Both the position numbers and the translations under genes were made by a program. The notes beneath the pieces were generated by a model. It was not told the DNA's origin, ran no database searches, and saw only the letters and a program-made list of their open reading frames with translations. Below are positions 1 through 7,100 of a DNA stretch of 15,213 nt, piece after piece; within the stretch, counting starts at the first letter, position 1, and each line of letters opens with the position of its first letter. Source of the DNA: Krumholzibacterium sp965370495 (lineage in GTDB: Bacteria; Krumholzibacteriota; Krumholzibacteriia; Krumholzibacteriales; Krumholzibacteriaceae); assembly GCA_965370495.1 (NCBI GenBank), contig CBDUUV010000064.1, positions 1 to 15,213 of the forward strand, given 5' to 3'.

Positions 1-1118
1 GGCTTACCTCTCTCACTGATGCCATTAAAATCGATCATAGTATCCCCTATGGGCAGATCCCTCACTTCCCCAAAGCAACGGTTCCTGGGCATGCGGGTAT
101 CCTTGTTTCTGGCAGCATGGCGGGAAAGCGGATTCTTGCCATGCAGGGAAGATTTCACCTTTACGAGGGGTATACGGTCAAAGAGATCACATTTCCGGTA
201 AGGGTTATGGCAGTCTTAGGGGCAAAGTACCTCTTTATTTCGAGTGCAGCTGGTGGATTAGATCCTTGTTATAAACCCGGAGAATTAATGCTGATTACCG
301 ATCACATGAATCTTACTGGCAACAACCCCCTTGTCGGAAGAGATCTGAAAGAATTCGGACCGAAATTTCCAGATATGACATCTGCCTATGACAAAGATCT
401 GATCTCCCTGGCTCGGCAAAAGGCAGTGGAAGCAGAGATTACCTTGAATCAGGGTGTCTACGTGGGTATCACAGGGCCAAGTCTTGAGACACCTGCTGAG
501 ACAAGATTCTTAAGAACCATCGGAAGTGATGCGGTGGGGATGTCAACGGTCAATGAAGTGATCGAAGCTGGAGCTGCCGATGTCGGTGAAAACAGGATGC
601 AGGAATTTCTCGGCAAGGTCGAAGGAGTACGGTTGCCCTGCCGCTGGCATCTGATCGGACACCTGCAGACGAACAAGGTTAACAAGGCCATCGGGCGTTT
701 CGAGCTGATCCATTCCGTTGATTCTTTCAAACTTGTCGAAAAGCTCGATCAGGCGGGTGAAAGGAAAGAGATCGTTACCGATATTCTGCTCGAAGTGAAC
801 ACCAGCGGCGAGACATCCAAGTTTGGCCTGGCCACGGAGGAAACAATGGAGTTGTGCCGGCAGATATCAGGCCTGGCACACGTGAGAGTTAAAGGACTTA
901 TGACCGTAGGTCCCTGGGTAGATGATCCTCTGGTTTTATCTGAAGCTTTTGGAGCGCTTCGAAAGCTGAGGGATGAAATATCCCGGGAAAGTATCGATAA
1001 TATCTCCATGCATCATCTTTCGATGGGGATGACAGATGATTTCGAGATTGCTATTGCTGAAGGTTCTACTATCGTAAGATTGGGCAGGGTGATCTTCGGG
1101 TCTCGGTGTAGCGTGTAG
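1..1118 (+). CDS. Purine nucleoside phosphorylase / YggS (PLP homeostasis protein) in-frame chimera, 5' partial
   Basis: The frame is already open at base 3, upstream of the first internal ATG (117), and reads PNP sequence there (PYGQIPHFP, VPGHAG), so the start lies left of the window. The PNP half shows GRFHLYEG (phosphate/ribose site), ITDHMNL, GPSLETPAE and GMSTV. Directly after GMSTV it becomes YggS/PLPHP: EAGAADVGENRMQE, WHLIGHLQTNK, a HSVDS segment, LEVNTSGETSKFG, HLSMGMTDDFE and a glycine-rich GSTIVRLGRVIFG end. The PNP part lacks everything after GMSTV, including the base-contacting Asn/Asp strand and the C-terminal helix. The YggS part lacks roughly the first 40-45 residues, including the PLP-binding lysine of the AVSKT-type strand. 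Neither half should be catalytically complete. It is about half identical to the intact PNP at 3158-3982 over the shared part. It could be a deletion-born fusion pseudogene, a real new protein, or an assembly chimera. GC is similar on both sides (about 48% and 49% by hand count), so composition does not decide. Confidence 0.85.
   Translation, partial: LTSLTDAIKIDHSIPYGQIPHFPKATVPGHAGILVSGSMAGKRILAMQGRFHLYEGYTVKEITFPVRVMAVLGAKYLFISSAAGGLDPCYKPGELMLITDHMNLTGNNPLVGRDLKEFGPKFPDMTSAYDKDLISLARQKAVEAEITLNQGVYVGITGPSLETPAETRFLRTIGSDAVGMSTVNEVIEAGAADVGENRMQEFLGKVEGVRLPCRWHLIGHLQTNKVNKAIGRFELIHSVDSFKLVEKLDQAGERKEIVTDILLEVNTSGETSKFGLATEETMELCRQISGLAHVRVKGLMTVGPWVDDPLVLSEAFGALRKLRDEISRESIDNISMHHLSMGMTDDFEIAIAEGSTIVRLGRVIFGSRCSV
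540..570 (+). other. PNP/YggS fusion junction
   Basis: The PNP reading GMSTV ends at about 551. The following codons, N-E-V-I-E-A-G, fit both families: PNPs continue GMSTVPEVI-x-A, and YggS proteins read (E)AIxAG before GENRxQE. The breakpoint therefore lies within a short stretch of shared coding sense, compatible with microhomology-mediated deletion. The reading frame is kept. Confidence 0.7.
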
Positions 1119-1144
1119 ATTGTTCGGGCAGGATGATCTTCGGG
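1082..1144 (+). repeat. Imperfect direct repeat at the 3' end of the YggS reading frame
   Basis: The 19-mer gggcagggtgatcttcggg at 1082-1100 recurs with one change at 1126-1144, an offset of 44 bases. The first copy encodes GRVIFG at the YggS C-terminus, followed by SRCSV and a stop. The second copy lies after the stop and would read GRMIFGPL-stop in another frame. A 44-bp partial tandem duplication of the gene end would explain both copies and the unusual last residues of the reading frame. Confidence 0.6.
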
Positions 1145-1402
1145 CCGCTGTAAGGGAGCATGAAACCGTATTTTTGTGGCTGAAGGATTTGAAAAACAGG
1201 TTTTGAAATGGTAGAAAATTATCCTGATCTCGCGGGGATTGACAGATTTCCAGATGCATGCTGTCAGAAATGCGTGGCGGAAATTGCGGTGTAATTTACA
1301 GAAATACAGCACGTTATAGATTTTACAACGGAATTTGTTTTTGGACTGATAATTGCTTTTCTGGCGTATGCGAGTAATTATGTTGAATGAGGAGGCAGTA
1401 GG
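1119..1402 (+). other. Intergenic region before divIVA, no convincing gene
   Basis: These 284 bases contain the second copy of the yggS tail repeat and then sequence with no recognisable gene. A short frame at 1295-1390 ends in a hydrophobic stretch (FGLIIAFLAYA) and stops 12 bases before divIVA. It has no start codon or family resemblance I can name, though a remnant of a membrane gene such as yggT, which often sits here, is possible. A TTGACA at 1239-1244 has no matching -10 at normal spacing. GAGGAGG at 1388-1394 is the divIVA ribosome binding site. Confidence 0.4.
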
Positions 1403-2878
1403 ATGAGAATCACACCGCTCGATATTCGGAAGCAGGAGTTCCGCAAGACTATGAGAGGCCTCGATTCCGATGAGGTCTATGCCTTTTTGAGCACCGTTGC
1501 CGATGAATACGAAGCAGTCCTTTCTGATAACAAGAAGCTCCGTGAGCGTATTGTAGATATCGAGGAACGTCTCAAGGAATATAAGGATATCGAGGCTAAT
1601 CTTCGGAATACTCTTCTGACAGCCGAGCGTATTACTGCCGAAGCAAAAGAAAATGCGCGTAAGGAAGCAGGACTTATTTTGCGTGAGGCTGAAATCGAGG
1701 CTGACAGATCAGCAGGAATGATACGTGATCATACGCAGCAGCTGCGCAGGGAGATACTGGAACTCAAGAAGCACAAGGATAATTACCTGACGAGGCTCAG
1801 GACCCTGCTCGAGAGCCACCTGAGAGTGATAGATGGTTTTGAAGACGATTTTGCGAGTGTCGACAAGGAGATCAATGAGATAGGCAAGATGGTCGAAGCT
1901 GATTCGAAGGCTACAACTTTCGGCACCAGGATGAATCGTGACAGGATTACGGAGGATTTCACGCATGGGCCGAGTGACAAGGTCACATGGGGAGATGAGC
2001 GGAAAAGAGAAGAGATGCCAAGGCCGGTTGTACCGAAAATAGAGCCCCAGGTAGAAAAAGTTCCCGAGAGGAAGGCGGCTGGCCAGCCGGAGAATGAAAT
2101 GACGGAAGAACCTGGCCAGGGGCAGGATTCGACTGAAGCTGTTACCAGAGCGAACGAAAACACCACGAAAGTGGAGCCCCACGATGTGGACGCCGAACAT
2201 ATAGATATCGATGATGAGGATGACTCCTCCAGTGTGGACGGGGGTTTGAACTCGAGCGAGGTAAACCGGGAAGTCGTACACACTATAGAGGAAAGACTCT
2301 ACCCCGAAGTTCATATCCGCCAGGATGCTGCTCCGATGCCGCAGGCAACTCAGCCTGACGCCGGAGCGATGCAGGAACAATCTCGTCAAGAGATGCCTGC
2401 GCAGCAGCCTTCAGGCCAGGTACCGGTAACAGACACCACTCAGGCGAGCGAGATGGATCAGGTTCAGTCTTCCGTTTCCACGGTTGTTCAGAGCGAGCCG
2501 CCTGCACCGCAGACTCAGCCCGAAAACGAGGAAACCCGGCAGCAGGATAGCTGGAAATCATACGAAGTCAAGGAAGGAAAGACCAACTGGAGCAGTTATG
2601 AACTGCCGGACAGTGGCGGTCAGCCCCAGGCAGTCAGGGCGAAAGAATCTGTGGCAGACAATTCAGAAGTTGAAAATGCTCTTTCAGGGCTCGCTGAGAT
2701 GGGAGATACCAGTGAGTCGCCTGCCGTGGAACCTGAAGTACAGTTCAGGAAGGATGCCCCGAAGGTAGAAACAGAGCCTTCTCCTGAGCCGGAAGTCCGG
2801 GAAGAAGATTCCGGGAGTTCCTGGTCGATGGAAGAACTCAGAAAAAACCTGGCAGATATCAGCAGGGAAGAGAAATAA
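1403..2878 (+). CDS. divIVA: DivIVA-domain protein with long acidic C-terminal tail
   Basis: DivIVA proteins bind curved membrane at poles and septa and recruit partners for growth, division or chromosome positioning. Residues 1-50 match the DivIVA N-terminal domain (ITPLDIRKQEFRKTMRGLD, then DEVYAFL). The Phe17-Arg18 membrane-insertion pair of Bacillus is Met17-Arg18 here. Residues ~35-165 form a continuous heptad coiled coil rich in E, K, L and R. Residues ~170-491 are a low-complexity tail of Glu, Pro, Gln, Ser and Asp, probably disordered. It carries three short tryptophan motifs (WKSYEV at 384, WSSYEL at 396, WSMEEL at 474), the last in a predicted C-terminal helix. At 491 residues it is two to three times the usual DivIVA length, and the tail accounts for the excess. 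The ATG at 1403 follows GAGGAGG with 8 nt spacing. Its place near yggS and ileS is the classic divIVA context. Confidence 0.9.
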   Translation: MRITPLDIRKQEFRKTMRGLDSDEVYAFLSTVADEYEAVLSDNKKLRERIVDIEERLKEYKDIEANLRNTLLTAERITAEAKENARKEAGLILREAEIEADRSAGMIRDHTQQLRREILELKKHKDNYLTRLRTLLESHLRVIDGFEDDFASVDKEINEIGKMVEADSKATTFGTRMNRDRITEDFTHGPSDKVTWGDERKREEMPRPVVPKIEPQVEKVPERKAAGQPENEMTEEPGQGQDSTEAVTRANENTTKVEPHDVDAEHIDIDDEDDSSSVDGGLNSSEVNREVVHTIEERLYPEVHIRQDAAPMPQATQPDAGAMQEQSRQEMPAQQPSGQVPVTDTTQASEMDQVQSSVSTVVQSEPPAPQTQPENEETRQQDSWKSYEVKEGKTNWSSYELPDSGGQPQAVRAKESVADNSEVENALSGLAEMGDTSESPAVEPEVQFRKDAPKVETEPSPEPEVREEDSGSSWSMEELRKNLADISREEK

Positions 2879-2915
2879 GGGGCCTGGATCAAAAACAGGT
2901 CAGAGAGTCAATATG

Positions 2916-2970
2916 CGTGAAGAGGGGGGGGTCAGGTGCCGCAGTAACGGTTCCAGCCCCCCTTTTCACG
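2916..2970 (+). terminator. Long hairpin after divIVA, possible transcription terminator
   Basis: The arm cgtgaagagggggg (2916-2929) pairs with ccccccttttcacg (2957-2970): 14 bp with one G-U pair and a 27-base loop. A TTTT at 2974-2977 follows after tcgc, so the U-run is short and displaced. The stem strength and position, 38 bases after the divIVA stop and before a likely new promoter, support termination, but the form is not canonical. Confidence 0.45.
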
Positions 2971-3082
2971 TCGCTTTTCAATTAAGATGGATGTTCCCAC
3001 ATCGGGATTTTTTCCGGCCAGTCGATATGCCATTTCAAGGTATCAGAAAGTTTAAAGAATTGACAGGCTGTTCGATTTGCTC

Positions 3083-3111
3083 TTGCCTGTAGAGCGAATT
3101 GCGGGTATAAC
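3083..3111 (+). promoter_or_regulatory. Candidate sigma70-type promoter for PNP
   Basis: TTGCCT (3083-3088), a 17-base spacer and TATAAC (3106-3111), preceded by GGG. The -35 matches 4 of 6 and the -10 matches 5 of 6 consensus bases. Transcription would start near 3118, about 40 bases before the GTG start. A better -35 (TTGACA, 3060-3065) lies upstream but has no -10 at the right distance. Confidence 0.35.
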
Positions 3112-3146
3112 GTCTTTATCCCTGTTATGGGCTGAGTCCAGGGCGA

Positions 3147-3152
3147 AAGGAG
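3147..3152 (+). promoter_or_regulatory. Ribosome binding site that fixes the PNP start
   Basis: AAGGAG lies 5 bases before GTG 3158. The alternative ATG at 3077 has no comparable site and would add 27 residues unlike any PNP N-terminus. Confidence 0.75.
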
Positions 3153-3157
3153 CAACC

Positions 3158-3982
3158 GTGTCAGACCTTTATTCACAGATCAGGGAAAGCGCAAAATATA
3201 TCAGGAAGCAGGTAAATATCAGGCCTGCCTTTGGGATCGTGCTGGGCAGCGGGCTTGGTGGACTTGCGAAGATGATCAAATCCGGGGTAAGGATTCCTTA
3301 CGAAGATATTCCAAACTTTCCCGTATCGACAGTCGGCGGGCTGCATGCCGGTAACCTTGTTATTGGCAGACTCGCAGGCAGAAAAATCGTGGCGATGGAA
3401 GGCCGTGTCCATTATTACGAGGGATACTCAATGCAGCAAGTGACTTTCCCGATACGTGTGATGAAGGCTCTCGGGGCCCGTTCCCTGATACTGACATCCG
3501 CAGTAGGCGGAATGAATCCCCGGCTTCCTCCCGGTTCCATAGTGGCGATCACGGATCACATCAACCTGATGGGCGATAATCCACTGATAGGTCCGAACGA
3601 TTCGAGGCTCGGCCCTCGTTTTCCGGATATGAGCGAACCTTATGACAGGAAATATATCGCCCTTCTCGACAAGGCGGCTCTCGATCTGAAGATCCCCCTG
3701 AAAAGAGGTGTTCTCGCGGCCGTTGCAGGGCCCAATCTCGAGACAGCGGCCGAATACCGTTTCCTCAGGCGGATAGGAGCCGATATCGTCGGTATGTCGG
3801 TTGTACCCGAAGACCTTGTCGCGATCCATTCAGGCATGAAAGTACTTGGAATTTCAATTGTGACCGACGAAGCGCTTCCCGATTGTCTTAAACCTGCTGA
3901 TATCAGGGAAATAATTGCTGTTGCCAAAAAAGGTGAAGCAAAACTGTGCAAACTGGTCACTCGGTTCCTCAGGAATATATAA
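3158..3982 (+). CDS. punA: Purine nucleoside phosphorylase, trimeric PNP/MTAP family
   Basis: It catalyses phosphorolysis of purine (deoxy)ribonucleosides to base and ribose-1-phosphate, for purine salvage in the cytoplasm. With the GTG start it is 274 residues, the usual family length. Visible motifs are VLGSGLGG (Ser31, phosphate), GRVHYYEG (Arg83, His85, Glu88), ITDHINL, GPNLETAAE (Glu195, equivalent to human Glu201) and GMSVVPE (Met213). At the position of human Asn243 it has Asp237 (VTDEALPD), as in methylthioadenosine phosphorylases, which suggests that 6-aminopurines may be accepted. One extra residue sits in the substrate loop (STVGGLHAG, usually STVxGHAG). It has its own candidate promoter and lies between divIVA and ileS. 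It is the intact paralogue of the truncated PNP at the left edge and may supply the activity that copy has lost. Family assignment is firm; substrate preference is inference. Confidence 0.93.
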   Translation: MSDLYSQIRESAKYIRKQVNIRPAFGIVLGSGLGGLAKMIKSGVRIPYEDIPNFPVSTVGGLHAGNLVIGRLAGRKIVAMEGRVHYYEGYSMQQVTFPIRVMKALGARSLILTSAVGGMNPRLPPGSIVAITDHINLMGDNPLIGPNDSRLGPRFPDMSEPYDRKYIALLDKAALDLKIPLKRGVLAAVAGPNLETAAEYRFLRRIGADIVGMSVVPEDLVAIHSGMKVLGISIVTDEALPDCLKPADIREIIAVAKKGEAKLCKLVTRFLRNI

Positions 3983-3984
3983 GA

Positions 3985-4002
3985 AGCAGGATCATCCCTG
4001 CT
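3985..4002 (+). terminator. Small hairpin after PNP, weak terminator candidate
   Basis: AGCAGG (3985-3990) and CCTGCT (3997-4002) form a perfect 6-bp stem with a 6-base loop, starting 3 bases after the PNP stop. There is no U-run after it, so intrinsic termination would be inefficient. It could instead protect the mRNA 3' end. Confidence 0.25.
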
Positions 4003-4056
4003 GTTCCCGTTCGTCGCATCCGTCCAGTAGCGACCCGGTTCTATCTTGAGTGTGGC

Positions 4057-4085
4057 TTGACATGTATGAAATAATGAATTATAAG
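4057..4085 (+). promoter_or_regulatory. Sigma70-type promoter for ileS
   Basis: TTGACA (4057-4062), exactly 17 bases, then TATAAG (4080-4085): a perfect -35 and 5 of 6 at the -10. Transcription would start near 4092 and leave a leader of about 100 bases. That is too short for a T-box, and I see no T-box core sequence. Confidence 0.7.
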
Positions 4086-4191
4086 ATATTGACCCATGAA
4101 CGCGCAGGGAATATAAGGCGTAGAGAATGGACCCGGATGCGTTGAAGATACGTCCCCTGGGAAATTACTTCTGTATGGAGTTAAACAAACA

Positions 4192-7100
4192 ATGACCGAT
4201 AACGCAAAAAGCAAGACTTATACGCAGCTTCAATCCCAGCGTGAGACGATCGCGATGGAGAGTGAAATTCTTCAGTACTGGGAAGAACATGATATCTTCA
4301 AACGAAGCGTGGATGAGAGACCGGCCGAAAAGCCGTTCGTATTCTACGAGGGGCCTCCTACGGCAAACGGCAGGCCCGGAGTACACCATGCGATGGCCCG
4401 AACGATCAAGGATATTGTCTGCAGATTCCAGACCATGCGCGGTTGCAGAGTTATTAGAAAAGCAGGATGGGATACACACGGCCTCCCTGTCGAGATTGAG
4501 GTGGAGCGTAAGCTCGGACTCGATGGCAAGGACCAGATCGAAAAATTCGGAATTGCCGAATTCAACAGGGAATGCCGATCGAGTGTATTTACATATCTTG
4601 ATGAATGGCATGAATTTACGCGAAAGTTGGGGTACTGGCTGGATCTGGACAATCCTTATATTACGTGTGAAAACAATTATATAGAATCAGTCTGGTGGAT
4701 TCTCAAGCAGTTCTGGGACAGGGACATGCTGTTCGAGGGGCACAAGATCGTTCCGTATTGCCCCAGGTGCGGCACTTCACTCTCGAGCCACGAGGTTTCA
4801 CAGGGGTACAAAGACGTTTCCGATCCGTCGATCTTCATAAAACTCAAACTGGTCGATGAGGACGCATATTTTCTTGTATGGACAACGACTCCGTGGACAT
4901 TGATCTCGAATGTTGCCCTCGCGGTAGGGCCGGATCATGACTACGTGCGTGTCGAATATCAGGGGGATGAACTGATTTTTGCCGAAGCTCTTCTGGATAT
5001 TCTGGATGGGGAATACAAGATCCTTGCAAAGATGAAGGGCGAAGAACTTGTCGGCAGGAAATATGAGCCGTGTTTTCCATGGTTCAAGGATGCCGATGGC
5101 GGGTTCAGGGTGATCGGAGCGGATTTTGTCACGCTGACCGATGGGACAGGAATAGTACATACTGCTCCCGCTTTCGGAGAGGATGATTACAGGATTGGAC
5201 AGAAAGAGGGATTGCCTTTTGTGCAGCCTGTCGATAGCGAGGGAAAATTTAACGAAGAGGTGTTGCGTTGGGCAGGACGGTTCATCAAGGACTGCGACAT
5301 TGAGATCATCGAAGATCTTAAGGTAAGAAATATTCTGTTCAAGTCTGAAGAGATCACTCACTCGTACCCTTTCTGCTGGCGATGTGATTCACCACTTATT
5401 TATTATGCGAGACGTTCATGGTATATCAGGACGACCGCCTTCAAGGATCTGTTGATCGAGTCCAACAAAAAGGTCCAATGGTACCCGTCCGATGTCGGCG
5501 AGAACCGTTTTGCAAAATGGCTCGAGGGGAATGTCGACTGGGCCCTGAGCCGCGAACGCTACTGGGGCACGCCTCTCAATATCTGGACCTGTAACTCATG
5601 TGGCGAGAAATACTGCATCGGGGACATGACGGAACTTCGTTCACTCAGCGAGGAAATTCCCGGGGATTTTGACCTGCACATACCTTATATCGATGACCTC
5701 GATGTTGGTTGTCCGGAATGCGGGGGGAAGATGACGCGTGTGCCGGAGGTTATCGACTGCTGGTTTGACTCGGGAGCTATGCCGTTTGCCCAGTATCATT
5801 ATCCCATGGAAAACATGGATACTTTCAAGAACCAGTATCCTGCCGCTTTTATCAGCGAGGGTGTCGACCAGTCCCGGGGCTGGTTCTATTCACTTCTCGT
5901 GATCGGGGCATTTCTCACAAAAGAAAGCTCTTACATGAGATGCCTGCCGCATGGAATGATCCTCGACAAAAACGGCCAGAAGATGAGCAAAAGCAAGGGG
6001 AACGCTGTCTTTGCGAGTGACGTTCTTGACAGTGATGGTGCCGACTCGCTGCGCTGGTACCTGATGGTGAGCGGAGCGCCGTACCTTCCCAAGCGGTTCG
6101 ATCTCGACGCGATGCGTGACGGCGCGAACAAGTTTATGGGAACCCTGAGAAACCTGTATAATTTCTTTGCCGTGTATGCTGATATCGACGGGTTCGAGCC
6201 GATGGATGGGGCAGAGAGTGGCAATATGATTGATCGCTGGCTTCTTTCAAGATACAACTCGGTAATCGGGGAAGTGACGTTGGCTCTCGAAAATTATGAG
6301 ATCACAAAAGCTGCTCGTGGGCTCCAGTTGTTTGTCGTCGATGAACTCAGCAACTGGTACCTGCGGCGTTGCAGAAGGCGTTTCTGGAAGAACGAGATGA
6401 GCAGCGACAAGCTTGCGGCTTACGAGACTTTCTACAAAGTACTGAAGGGTGTTACCGCGCTTGCCGCTCCGTTCATTCCCTTCCTGAGTGAAGCCATCTA
6501 CCATAGGCTGCATGATGTGGATTTTACAGAGAAAGACGGGATCAGTGTCCACCTGGCGGCATTTCCTGAAGCCGATGAACCGATGATTAACAAGACACTC
6601 GAAAAGAATATGGAAGGGGTTCGCAGGGCATCGACTACAGGGCGAGCGGTCAGGAACAAGGCCGGTATCAAAGTTCGTACTCCGTTGTCACGGATGCTTG
6701 TGCATCACAGTATCAAAGATGAATTGGACTGGATAGATGATGGGGAACTTGCAGGTCTGGTTCTGGATGAGTTGAACGTGAAGAAGGTCGAGCTTATCGT
6801 CAGCATGGATGAATTTATCACGACGAGTGTTAAGCCGGACTACTCCGTACTTGGAAAAAGATTCGGCAGGAATATGAAAGCCGCTGCCAATGTTCTCGAG
6901 AATCTCAGTGACGAGAGTGTCAAAGAGCTTGTCGATAATGGTGAGATTACGGTTGAAATAGATGAACAGAAAGAGGTAATCCATCTCGAAGAGGTACAAA
7001 TCATTCAGAAAACGGCGGAAGGGTTTGTCTCCGAGACCGAAGGAGGACTTACAGTTGTTCTTGATATTCACATGACGCCTGAGCTTATTAAAGAAGGAAT

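Larger units (their letters stand above)
2879..3157 (+). other. Intergenic region between divIVA and PNP
   Basis: This 279-base gap holds the G-rich/C-rich hairpin at 2916-2970, a T6 run near 3008, a candidate promoter at 3083-3111 and the PNP ribosome binding site at 3147-3152. The PNP frame stays open upstream as far as an ATG at 3077. The residues there do not resemble PNP and overlap the candidate promoter, so I treat that part as non-coding. Confidence 0.5.

Noticed and set aside
1..540. Horizontal acquisition of the PNP half judged by base composition
   Set aside because: A hand count gives about 48% GC for 1-540 and about 49% for 541-1080, so composition does not separate the halves.
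1239..1267. TTGACA as a divIVA promoter
   Set aside because: No acceptable -10 occurs at 16-18 bases spacing (the sequence there is TGTCAG).
1709..2389. Long antisense frame (226 codons) opposite divIVA
   Set aside because: It mirrors the biased codons of the low-complexity tail, has no protein-like composition or ribosome binding site, and the sense gene is well supported.
3077..3157. Upstream ATG extension of the PNP frame
   Set aside because: The added 27 residues do not resemble PNP, there is no ribosome binding site, and the stretch overlaps a candidate promoter. GTG 3158 has AAGGAG at ideal spacing and gives the family length.
4062..4145. 27-codon frame with three ATA isoleucine codons before ileS, considered as an attenuator leader peptide
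   Set aside because: Its ATG lies within the promoter, upstream of the expected transcription start near 4092, and no terminator/antiterminator pair follows.
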